This document shows, piece after piece, positions 21,728 through 32,700 of a stretch of 64,000 nt of DNA. Within the stretch, counting starts at the first letter, position 1, and every line of letters starts with the position of its first letter. The translations under genes were made by a program, and so were the position numbers. The DNA is from Cephalotrichum gorgonifer. Its lineage: Eukaryota > Ascomycota > Sordariomycetes > Microascales > Microascaceae. Where the stretch lies: contig ONZQ02000016.1 in NCBI GenBank assembly GCA_900312665.1, positions 719,361-783,360 on the forward strand. The letters run 5' to 3'. Below the pieces are notes generated by a model. It was given only the letters and a program-made list of their open reading frames with translations, was not told the origin of the DNA and made no database searches.

Positions 21728-24700
21728 ATGCCGTCGTCATCGCCAAAGAAGAAGAAGTGGAAATCCCCCTTGTCTATCTCTCGATGGAGAAAAGGGACGA
21801 AAGTGGATAACACCCCCAACTCGGAACCTTCGACCTCGCTACCAAGTGTGACAGCGCCCGGAGTTGTGTCAGCTAAGAGCAGCTCCGTTGATGTCCCAGC
21901 TACTACAGATAGTACTCCCAGAGCTTTGCCGGTACTGCCAAGGGTGGAGGCCACCTCCTCAGATGGTCTCCCCTCGGTATCCTCTCCCTCAGGCCCGATG
22001 ACTCTAGGAACCTCCGGTCTCTTCCAATTTCCACCTCGGGAGGGCCCATCTGCCTCATCCACCGGTTCTATAGCCACTGAGGTCCCAGCGGAATTGAACT
22101 TGGTCGAGTAAGTTGATGCTTAACGGGTGTTGATACAGAGTATCCAGTTCTCAGAAAGTTGCCCTGTCCTGACTCTCCTTTTCTCGATTGATGGTTATTT
22201 CAATCCTTCATTCAGTCTAGCTAGCTAATGAGAAACTAGTATCATTGCGGTTCACGGTCTTGGTGGTCACTGGATGACCACATGGCGAGCCGAAGATGGC
22301 GCAATCTGGCTACGTGATCGGATTCCTACTCTTCTCTCTACCCACCAAATCTCATGCCGTGTGAGATCTTTCGGGTACGACTCGGCGATGGTCATTACAA
22401 ACGCAAATACCGATATCCCTGGGTGTGCAACAGACTTGCTTAATCGAATCAACGTAATGAGATCGAGTGAGGCCGACAAGGGAAGGCCGATTATCTTCGT
22501 TGCACACAGCCTAGGTGGTTTAGTGGTGAAGGCGGTGCGATCTTTCCCACGTCACATTCTCCTTCTTTGATGTGTCACCGGTGGCATTCTAACGATATGG
22601 TAGGCCATAAGTATTGCCTGGGCATCAGGCCGATGGTATAGTGACATTTCGACAAGCGTAAGGGGCTGCATCTTCATGGGTGTGCCGCACCGTGGAGCCG
22701 ATATAGCTCGATTGGGAAAGTACGGCACTTCAATGCTCTCGCTTCTCTCCATGGGGCTTGCAGGGAACTCCAACTTCCTCTCCAGCCTCGAGCGAAGTTC
22801 CAAGGACTGGCACAGAATCTCACGAGATTTCGTTGAGCCAGGGGAAAAGCTCATCATCAAGAGCTTTTACGAGACCCTGAAGACTGGCAACATGATTGTT
22901 CGTCGTCTCCTAGCCGCCATACTACCACTGCTGTTTCGGCCGTCTAACTAGCACTTCATGCCATATTTAGGTCGTTGACGAAGCATCAGCTACACTGAAC
23001 CATTCGAACGAACAGACTTTTCCTCTCCACAAGAACCACCGTGCCATTTGCCGTTTTAAAGACACGGAGGATAACGTATTCGACCTTGTTGGACACGCCG
23101 TGCTTGATGTCGCCAAGAGGTTCGTAAAAGGTGAGCTTGGAGCTAATGTATTGAACTGAACTTCACGTCAGTGCTAAAATTTCTGTATAAGCCAAAGGAG
23201 TAGCATCCCCGATGACACCCCCCCATCATCTAATGTCTGATATTCCTCCTACGACGAACACCTTTTTTGGCCGCAAAGGTGAGCTGGGGCTTCTTCGAGA
23301 TACTCTGGACCCTTCGAAGCCTCTCATGAAAGGAGTCGTGATTTCGGGCATCAGCGGGTCTGGAAAGACACAGCTCGCCCTGCAGCACATCCGGGAATAT
23401 GAAGACCGCTATACCGCCATTATCTGGATCAACGCATCGAGCAAGGGAGATATCGAGACGTCATCTGCATCAGCGTTGGAATATCTCAAGACGTTTTGGC
23501 CCAACGACCGATCCATACCTACTTTTCCGGGACAGCCTCCTGCCACAAGTCTCATAGTACGACTCAGGTCAACGATCTATACCAAGTGGCTTTTGGTCCT
23601 TGATAGCGCCGACGACCCAGACGCCTTGGATTTCGCCAAACACCTTCAACTCTGCAAGCACGGTTCCGTTATCGTGACTAGCACACGAAGGAGCTCCGCC
23701 GATGTATTTGAGAAGATGAGCTTTGAGCAACAGGAAATCGATAGTCTTGATAGCCCTGACGGCATTCGGCTTCTTCTTTCCATTTCCAACCCTACTGCTC
23801 AGGCTCAAGACAATGAGCACACAGAGTTAGGTTTGTCACCCTTACTCGGGACAGAATGTTGCTATACTTGGCTGACGTGCCTCAAAAGACGATAGAAGAG
23901 CCCTGCCGATCGTGAGAGAGCTATATGGGATACCACTCGCCTTGGAGCAGGCAGGAGTACTCCTCCGTAAGCGCATCGTCTCACTCGACACCTTTATCGA
24001 ACAGTACCGAAAACAATATCACCTCCTAATGACCCAACAACCTACTCGCGGGTTGATATCGTATGAGAAGAATGAGCGCTCCGTCGTCGCTATCCTCAGC
24101 ATGATCTATTCTTCGATCAAGGAGGAGTCCCCCCCGGCGGCCGCTCTTCTGACATGCCTGGGCATGCTAGGACCTCGGAAAATATCTTCTGACGTGTTAC
24201 GCGGATTTGGAAGCGCCTGGGTCAAGGAAAAGGGCGGAAGCTATGAGTCTACGCTTGGCGAGTGCCTCAAGAACGAGACACAGTTTCGCATAAGTATAGC
24301 ATATTTGCTCGACATCTGCTTGGTTCGACGTTACGACGACTCCCGAAATTTGCAGGAGCACATATCTGTTCACGGGATCATCTGCAAGTGGATTGTAGAA
24401 ATGGTCCTCCCGCAACAGACGTCGGATATCCCTCGGATAGTCGAAGGCGTTGCAAGAGTTGTTAGAAGCGATGATGGCAGGTAAGCTACCCCCCACTTTC
24501 CCCTTTCCTTTCCCACCGATACTCATACCCCTTCTTGAGTATAGCCCTCTAGCACCATACCGATTGGACTATCAGTCAATCGATCGCGGTTATCTGCTGG
24601 TACTTCGTCGATGCATGGCTATCATGGACAGCCTCGTTCCTGAAGGTGCGGGGAGAGAGAGCCTCGGCGTGTTCAACAGGATCTCGATGCACCTAGGATA

Positions 24701-25751
24701 TATCCTCCTGTCCCAAGCCAAGTACGAGGATGCAATTCGCAAGTTCAACTACTGTATTGAAACGGATAGGAGTCAAGATCCGGAGAACTGGCCGTCCACG
24801 CAGCGTGCCCTGGAACTACTCTTTGGACTTTCCGTCGCGCTTCAAAAGTCCGGCGATTTGAGCCAGTCTCGGCAAACCCTAGCAAGCATCCTTCCTCTGG
24901 CCGAAAAGCTGTTTGGTAATTTCGACGACAGAGTAGCAGAAATTTCTTCGAGGTTGAAAACAGTGTCCGACCACGAGGAAACAAATCTTCAGCATCACAA
25001 AAGGGCCGTCGTGGGTTCGACGGCCAAGTCCGACCGGGCTTTCGGGACCAGTGCGAGGACGGGAGAAGATCAGAACGAGGGAGGATCGCGGGCTGCTGGA
25101 AGCGGGAGTGAAGAGGCCGTCGGGTCGTGGAGCGATAGTGGCAGCTACGTCTGGTCGGAAAACGACTCAGACGAAACGCGTCTACAGCGGGCTATTGAAA
25201 CAGGGGACGAGGCTGTCGTGCGGCGACTGATTGAGGGCGGCGCAGACGTCGAGTGGAGAGATCAGCATGACCGAACGCTACTCTCGCAGGCTGCTGCGGC
25301 AGGGCACGAGGCTATCGTCAAGCTTCTGCTCGCCACAGGCAATTTCGACCTCGAGTCGAGGGATCGCAACGGCCTGACGCCGCTATCCCGGGCTGCTTCA
25401 TTCGGGTGCGGGGCTGTCGTCAGGCTTCTTCTTGCCACGGGTAAAGTCGATATAGAGTCCAGGGATTTGGGTGGCTGGACACCACTGTCGTGGGCTGCTG
25501 TGAATGGGCACGAAGCCACAATCAGGCAGCTCGTCGCTACGGGCAAGGTTGATGTCGATTCGAGGGATAATAATGGCCGGACGCCACTGTCTTGGGCTGC
25601 TGTGAACGGGCACGAGGGTGTCGTCAGGTTTCTTCTCGGCACGGGAAAGGTTGACGTCGAGTCGGCGGACAAGGATGGACGGACGCCTATAGATTGGGCT
25701 ACCATGTACGGACGTGAGGCTGTTGTCGAGCTTCTTACGCTGGCGAAGTAG
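21728..25751 (+). CDS. NLR-like protein: hydrolase, NB-ARC, TPR-like, ankyrin
   Basis: Seven exons (21728-22107, 22240-22534, 22604-22897, 22971-23130, 23192-23830, 23889-24480, 24545-25751) join in phase to 1188 aa. Residues 1-126 are a basic then Ser/Pro-rich leader. About 127-375 is a SesB-type alpha/beta hydrolase: an AVHGLGG oxyanion segment (130-136), nucleophile elbow AHSLGG with Ser217, GCIFMGVPHRG, and a VVDEASATL block. About 395-610 is NB-ARC: Walker A GISGSGKT (429-436), Walker B LLVLDSADD (510-518), VTSTRR sensor and GIPLAL. About 770-880 looks TPR-like (SQAKYEDAIRKFNYCIE). A Gly/Ser-rich linker follows, then about 5.5 ankyrin repeats (about 996-1188). Such fungal STAND proteins act in non-self recognition and heterokaryon incompatibility. 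All catalytic motifs look intact. The ligand and partners are unknown. Confidence 0.85.
25170..25748 (+). repeat. Ankyrin-coding tandem repeats, 102-bp period
   Basis: The 3' end of the NLR-like gene encodes consecutive units of 34 residues (102 bp), one longer than the canonical 33-residue ankyrin repeat. The third to fifth full units are very similar in DNA and protein: LSWAAVNGHE occurs twice, and ATGKVD[IV][ED]SRD occurs in successive units. Confidence 0.85.
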
Positions 25752-27040
25752 TATACCCCATTTTTTGCCCATGACTCAAATTCTATCATCTTTGTATTTA
25801 TGCGTGAGGTTTGTAGCTCCCTCGGTATCTCTTTTACTTTTATTCTCTAGGCAGACTAGGGCTTGCTAGAGGAGTTGGAATGTTGGTACTCTTTTACTGG
25901 CCGGATTTAACCTGTTCTGCGGCTATCCAGATCCCAGGAGCGAGACCCCTTTTTCTCACTCCAAGTTTGGTGGTGTGCCCCTGTCTGTTTAGTCAATAAA
26001 ACGAAAGTGGTAACGATCAAACAAGAAGAACCATTGTGTTTTAAGCGGAACATGTAAGTGTGCCTTACAGCACCCTTGATCCAGACAATACAATCTACCA
26101 TGAGCCACGCTACCAGCCTCATATGAGGAACGGACATGTGTCTCCTCCTCAACTAGCGGGGCTAGATATTGAAGCACCAACATCGCTTGTGCTTCTAACT
26201 AGATCCGAAAAGGTAGTTGCCGTTCTGAAGGAATTTTAATATTTTGGCAGCTGCCTCCAAAGGCGATATATTGGTTGAATCGACCACCAGGCCGGGGCAA
26301 TCGCTGAAGCGGAATAGCTCGCACCTGGAGCGCAAGTCCCTGAGCAGTTGGATATCCGTCAACTTTTTCGTCCCGATCTCGGGGAGGGGAGAGGTTGAGA
26401 GTGGATGCTTAGAGTAAGGTGCTTGAGGCGGCTACATGTAGTTTTGTTCGTGGAGGCAGAGCTCAAGGTGATAGTAGCTGTTTGTGAGTCATCAAGGCTG
26501 GGAAATTCAGGGCAGGAACAGACGAGTGTGTGAGGACCCGAGGTCTAGGACTAGGAGGTGCCGGGATGGAGGGTGGATCTACCGGCCAACATTCTTTTAT
26601 TCCGTCCTCTCTGCCCTACCAGGTTCTAATTAATAATACTCTCAAATGAAGAAGAGACTTTGGACGCGGCTGTGCTGGAGGTTTCCGCCCTGGAGGACTA
26701 CCCCATGTTTAAGGCGGGGTGTGGTGCGGCGCTGAACCGGGACGGGACCGGGTGACGGGAAAGTGGGGCCCGACGGCTCGGCGGACGGAGGGCGTAGGTA
26801 TGTATCCCCCGCCATAGAGTCGCTACCACCGGGGCAAACTCTTCGACTCATACGAAGCTGATAACTTGGATCCTACATGATGTTTTGGGAAATTACAGTA
26901 GGGAACATCTACTGGGTCAAATGGATCGTATTGATTAATTTTGGTTATTCCTTCTCCCCCTTCGTTCCAGAGCTACATACCCGCACCCCGACGACGCCTC
27001 CCCACCGAATCGGCAGCTTCTCCCCCCCGGCACCGACTCT
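25752..27040. other. Intergenic region with a gene relic
   Basis: 1289 bp between the convergent NLR-like and oxidoreductase genes. It contains the terminal-exon-like relic listed separately at 26195-26431. The rest shows no gene, RNA or repeat. Confidence 0.5.
26195..26431 (-). pseudogene. Orphan terminal exon, possible kinase-like relic
   Basis: On the minus strand, 79 codons are open from just after a good acceptor (TGTAG) at 26432 to a TAG at 26195. The peptide looks like real protein: it starts PPQAPYSKHPLSTSP and includes LLRDLRSRCELFRFSDCPG and LVVDSTNISPLEAAAKILKF. The last piece (hydrophobic strand, V-D-S/T, then a helix with EAAAKI) resembles the C-terminal end of nucleotide-kinase-like P-loop proteins. 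No upstream exon encoding a P-loop could be found before the next gene. I infer a decayed or truncated gene; a short unrecognised gene with divergent 5' exons is the alternative. Confidence 0.4.
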
Positions 27041-28193
27041 CTACAAGTCCGGCTCTGCAATCTTGAGAATCCCTTTCCCAAAGTTCTTCCCGGTAAAAAT
27101 CCCCGCCAGGCCCTCCGGCGCGTTGTCGATTCCCACCGTGACGTCCTGCAGTGCCTTGAAGTCGCCCGAGGCGAGCAGCGGCGCGACCTTGTCAACCATG
27201 GCCTGGTACTTGTCGAGGTCGTAGTCGAAGATGAAACCTGCCATCGTGAGGCCCTTGTTGGGGACTACGATGAGGTTCCTGACCCCGTAGAGATCTTCGG
27301 GTTTGGTGTGGTACATGGCCATCTGCATTAGGGGTTAGCTCTGTGTAACTTTTAATCTCCCCTCCCAAAAAGGCTACTCTGGGGCGGCCGATAGAGAGAG
27401 GCAGGTATCTTACCATCCCGCACGACACGATACGGCCTCCCTGCCTAAGCGCCAACAACGCCGCGTCAAGAAGCGGTCCGCCCACGCCGTCCCAGTAGAT
27501 ATCGATCCCATCAGGCGCCAACCTCTTAAGCGCCGCATCGGGCTCCTCCGTCTTATAATTAAATGCGGCGTCGAAGCCCAGCTCATTAACCACAAAGTCA
27601 ATCTTCGCCTGGCTCCCCGCCGACCCGATGACCCTCAGCCCCTCCGCCTTCGCCAGCTGTCCCACGAGCTGGCCCACTGGCCCCGCGGCCGCGCTGACGA
27701 GGATCGTCTCCCCCCGCTTGGGCTTCCCGATGTTGTAGAGACCCTGGAACGCCGTGCCCCCCGGCATACCAAGCACGCCGAGGAAGTATGAGATGTCCAG
27801 CCCCCACGGGTTGACCACCTTCCTCACGCCGGCCCTGGCGAGGTCCCGGCCCGGGATCACGGCGTACTCGGCGTTGGGGCCGTCGAAGGCCGCGACGAGG
27901 TCGCCGGGGGTGTAGAGAGGGGTCGAGGAGCGGAGGACCCGCCCGACGATGGCGCTTAGGATGGGGGTGTCGGGGATGAGGGCGGGGGCGAAGTCCTCGA
28001 TGGCCGGGTCGCGCGTTAGGTCGCGGATGTAGGGGTCGAAGGAGGAGTAGAAGACCTTGACGAGGATGCCGCCCTCGAGCGGGGCGGTGTCGAGGTCTAG
28101 GGGCCGGTCTTCGACCGTGAGGTGCTCGCCCGGGAGGAGGTAGACTTCCGGGATCTTCTTGTAGATGAAGGACTTGTTGGGTGTTGGTGCCAT
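27041..28193 (-). CDS. MDR-family NADP-dependent oxidoreductase
   Basis: Two exons, 28193-27414 and 27322-27041 (minus strand, GTAAGA donor, TGCAG acceptor), give 353 aa. It belongs to the medium-chain dehydrogenase/reductase superfamily, in the zinc-free branch with leukotriene B4 12-hydroxydehydrogenase, alkenal double-bond reductase and yeast YML131W-like proteins. Evidence: N-terminal substrate domain (SSFDPYIRDLTRD), GMPGGTAFQGLYNIG, and the Rossmann motif VSAAAGPVGQLVGQLAK (167-183) followed by GSAGSQAK for NADP binding, then DGIDIYWDGVGGPLLDAAL. The second exon adds the catalytic-domain return (EDLYGVRNLIVVPNKGL) and the dimer-type C-terminus. The family reduces alpha,beta-unsaturated carbonyls in the cytosol. 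The substrate here is unknown. It sits between two NLR-like genes but nothing in the sequence ties it to them. Confidence 0.9.
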
Positions 28194-29357
28194 TTTTCTT
28201 TTGCGGGGAGGGAAGAGAAGGGGTGTAAGTACGTTTATCTCGGGGGATTCTTGTAAGTTGAATTCAACCCTTGGATGCTTGCTTTCTTGCTTGATATCTT
28301 CACTCCTACTTGTTGGATAGGTGGATTGAACCCAAGGGGGCTTGGCCTTTTATAATACAGCCCATATTCTGTAAATTGCATTCATGATGCAGTTTTTGGC
28401 TTCCTTCTTCACTTCTTACTACCGGGAGATGTGTGTTGTCATGACAGTAATCGATGTACTCTTGGCTTCCTCTTTCGGTGCTGACCTACTCCGCCCCGTG
28501 TGTTACCATAATCGTAATCAATGACCAATGACCAGGAACCATCTTGATTTCTAAGCGCCTGAAGTAAGCGCCCAGAGAACGGATGATAAAGCAAATGGAT
28601 CTCCTGTTATTACTGTTATTGCGCACCAATGCTGTGCTCCCGGTCGTATTCTAAGGCAGGAAGGGGGAAGTGGGGACATCACCGGTGCTGGGCTGCGTGT
28701 AGGATGGGCATATTGGCGAATGCACGAGATGGATGAGAAGGAAAAGAGAGGTCGCAGCACTGGAGAAAGTAAAGGTAGAAAGTTGGGAATGAGAGCAACG
28801 GTGCCATTCTAATGGCGGTTGCCTTTCCCGCTTACAAAACGTAGACTACGTACAACCACCCAATATCACCACTTATAAGAGCGTTGGAGATGGTGAGGAG
28901 GCTTGGGCCTGACCCAGTTGAGGCGACTTGGCACTAATATCATCGTTTGATTGAGAAGGAGCCGGAAAATGCGCATAGTACATGGGGTACGTGGATTCGA
29001 TTCAAAAGCCCTGCGTTTTGATTTTGGCTGCTTGATATCCAAAGTCAAGAGCTGGCCAAAACAGCACTTAACTATTAAAGGGGTTCCATCGCTGCCTCTC
29101 ACCCTTGCGTGCCTCCAAACTTTTTCGTAAAGTTCTTCCACGAGTTACTAGACCCAGAGGACTGTCTAAATGAAGAGCAAGGTAAAGTCAGTAAGCGGGC
29201 CCTTCAAAAAGAAACCCACCACTCGCTTCCTTCCAAGCAGGGGGTTGCTGTTATCCTTAGAGGCATTTCCCCCTTTTGGAGGTAAATAGAGGGGGAAGAA
29301 AAGACNNNNNNNNNNNNNNNNNNNNGACCGGCGGGGGCGGGGGGGAGTCGGATGAAC
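28194..29357. other. Intergenic region with N gap
   Basis: 1164 bp between two minus-strand genes: promoter of the oxidoreductase and 3' part of the large NLR-like gene. It includes a 20-N gap (29306-29325) about 35 bp past the NLR stop. No other element was recognised. Confidence 0.5.
29306..29325. other. Assembly gap, 20 N
   Basis: Twenty N within the region immediately downstream of the large NLR-like open frame. A G-rich run borders it on the right. A fixed length of 20 suggests a placeholder rather than a measured gap. Confidence 0.95.
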
Positions 29358-29697
29358 TTACCGGTCTCCCATCGGTACAGGGTTCGGCCCCGGCCTAGTC
29401 GGTGCGTGGGGATTATATGCCTGGATGTTCGGCTGAGACGGCGGTCCAGATGCCCATTGCTGCTGCGGAGCACCGGCGCTGCCGCCGGGGGGCATGGACG
29501 CGAAGCTTGGCGGCGGCCGCTCCGGTAGCCTAGGTGGCTTTTCCTGCTGCTGCTGGTGCAGCTGGTAATGCTGCTGCCCCACCGCCAGAGGCGCAGAGGG
29601 CGTCGTGGGATTGTAAGGCACATACGGCGCATTTGGGCTGGGACGCTGCTGATATTGATCCTGCGAGCCCTGGGTTCCGCTCGCGAGCTCATAAGCA

Positions 29698-29739
<42 letters not shown>

Positions 29740-32700
29740 GGTAGCGGCGCAAGTTGTGTCGGCGGCGTCTGCTGATGTTGCTGTTGCTGGAGGTACCCGG
29801 CGGGCAGCGGTTGATAATCCGGCTGGCGATACCCTTGAGAGACGCGTTGTCCAGGGGTATTCTGGACCGCTTGAACGCTTCCAGCCTGCGCGGCCTGCTG
29901 GAGCGAGGATGTAGATGCGTGGCCGACCGGCTTCCTCTGAATAGTCATAACCATAGGCGGGCTTGAGGCGCGCCTGTCGCTATAGGGCGGTCGAGGCACG
30001 CCCCCATCCACCCGACTGTCCCAGGCTTGCCCAGGTGGGAGAGGCTGCGGGTACGGTTGGGCGGCTAGCTCGGCGCCTTCAGGGATATCCTGGAACGTTG
30101 TCACCGCCGGTTGGATTGGCGCTGTGTCTCGTACGTTCAAGGGGGGTATGGTCGGGAGCCAATCCTCCAGGATTATCGAGTTCTGCTGTTCCGGCCGGGA
30201 CTCGCCAGGCGATTGATTCTCCTTTGCGTCGCCGGTAGAACGAGGTTCCTCGTCTATTACGGACGTCCCCGTCGTCTCGCCGGCGTCGTCCTCACCAGGA
30301 GTAACTTCGCTGTCGCTCTCTTGCCCCGTACTACCTTCTGCGCCGTCCTCCTCCTGATCCTCTCCGCCATCCTCGTCCTCCTCGTCGCTGTCTTCGATCG
30401 TCTCGAGCTCTAACGGCGCATTCCGCACAAGATCTTTCATAGCCGTATCCCCCCCCTTCACCGCATCGTCAACGGCCTTGAGGATCGCCGACGCACGGTC
30501 GAGGAGAATTCCGAGATTCTCATACATCTCACCGTCATACGCGACGCGAAGCGCATTTTTGTTTTCATGATTACAGTGCATCACGTTTGCGCCCTTAGAG
30601 ACGAGGAAGCGCACGCTCTCGGCATCGTCCATACCAGCCGCGCCAATGAGAGCGGTGTCTCCATCCTCATCCTCCATCTCGAGATCCGCTCCGGCGTCTA
30701 ACAAAAGCAGGACTGTGTCTTGGGTCATGTACGAGGCGGCGTTGATGAGCGGCGTCGATGCTAGGTGGCCCCCGATGACGTTGACGTCAGCCCCCGCCAT
30801 GACCAGCTGCTTCGTGATCTCCTCTTCCCCCTTTTCGGTCGCGGCGATGATAGGGTGGCTATCCGGGGGTCCGAGATTGGGGTCCGCGCCGTGTTCCAAC
30901 AGGAGCGCGACGATCTCATACTGTCCAGACCCGCAGGCGGCATGCAGTGCCGTCCCGTATTCGAAATGCTCGTTCACGACGCATTCGTTTACGTTGGCCC
31001 CGCGGCGTAGGAGCTCCCTGACGATCTCCGTATGTCCCTCCCTAGCCGCCGTCTGCAGTGCCCATCCGTTCGATGAATTGACGTCGGCGCCGGCGTCGAG
31101 AAGAATGTTCAGGATCTTCTCGGTGCCGTCAAAGGCGCACGCCGTCAGAGCATTGCCGTATTCTTCGCCCGTTGCCTCTGGGCTGACCTTGAGCTCATCC
31201 ACCAAGTATTGGACCGTCTTCTCCTTTTCCATATCCGTGGCTGTATAGAGTGCTTCTTCGAGTCTCTCGACGGCTATGGACTCGTTTGAGTACTGCCACA
31301 TCTTCCGCATCTCGTCGATACAGTCGTCATAGCTGCCTGCAGCGGCGCAGAAAGCGTCTCCGCAATTCAATCCGCTGCGGATCTGGAGAATGGAACTAAC
31401 AATGTTCCAAGCCCCTTCGAGAGCTGCCCCTGTAAGGGCCTCCTCGAATCGCTCGTCCGTGTGTGGGAAGTCTAGCAGCCTCTTGAAATTATCATCACTC
31501 CCGGCCTTTGCAGCCTCGACGAGAGCTTTGCTGTAATCCTCAGGCGGCAATGACCCCCTTGAGTGCTCAATCAAGAAGTCAATCACGCCCGTATCGGACA
31601 CACCGGCAGCCATGGCGAGGGGGGGTAGTCCGTCATAATCCGTCGTCAGGGCGACCCCGGAATCCACGAGGAGCTTGATGGCCTCGGTGTCACCACCCAT
31701 AATGGCTGCGTTAACGACAGGCCCGACGTCACCATCGATGGCGTCTATTGCCGCACCACGTCTCAACAGTTTGCGTATCGCAGCGATGTGCCCTCGGTAT
31801 GATGCTTCATGTAGGGGTGTAGAATCTTTCTCTTCAAGCCCAGCGTTGATATTAGATCCGCCATTCAATAGCTCCTCGATAATCTCGACGTTGCCATAGT
31901 ATGCAGCAAAATGAAGCGGTGTATTCTGCCAGTCGTCCAACTTCTCGCGCTCATCTTCATGGCCGTTCTTGAGGAGGGCAGCGAGGAGCTGGACGGATCC
32001 AAAAGCCGCTGCAGTGTGGAGCGCCGTACCACTTCGAGCATCGCCAAACTCTGAAAGGACCTCTGTTAATCGATCATACTCCAGAAGCCATCTAGGTCGT
32101 ATCACAGACTCTGCCTTCCAAAACTCATCCTCAAGGCTGAGACTCTCGGAGATCTCGGCTGTGGCACAGCCGGCATGCTGGAGCCAGTACTTGACAGGGT
32201 ATGCCAAGGCGACGCCACGGATGAATGGCAGCTCGTAGTCTTCTTCATTTTCTTCATCATCCCAACTGCTCTCATCGTCGCCGCTACTGTCGTCTTCGCC
32301 ATCCCCGTCGCCGTTGTCACTGTTGTCCTCGTCCTCGTCGGTTTTGTCGTCATCTGGCTCCTCTCCATCCGATTGGGCATGGGATCCCTCGGCGGCAGAC
32401 CCATCAACAGAACCAGCATCCTCCCTTTCAGTCGCATCGTCATCGTCGCTCTCGCCGTCATCTTCGGGCTGCGGTGGCACAAGTCCCTCTTGGCCGAGCT
32501 TCTCAATAACGTGGGCGAAGCATCTATGTGTCAGGACGCCGTGATGCCATTTCGTCTCCTCATCCGACAGCCCCAGATGCTTCCCCCTGTTTTCGACCAT
32601 ATGTGACTTGACGACCGGGCTCATGAAGGATACAGTATTCTCCCCTTTCGCCCGGTTGACGACGAGTAGAGGTTTGCAATCCTCCACCAGGCTGTCCAGC

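Noticed and set aside
29534..29914. Plus-strand open frame with Ala/Val repeats and others opposite the large NLR-like gene
   Set aside because: It is the reverse reading of the Gln-coding repeats and other biased coding sequence.
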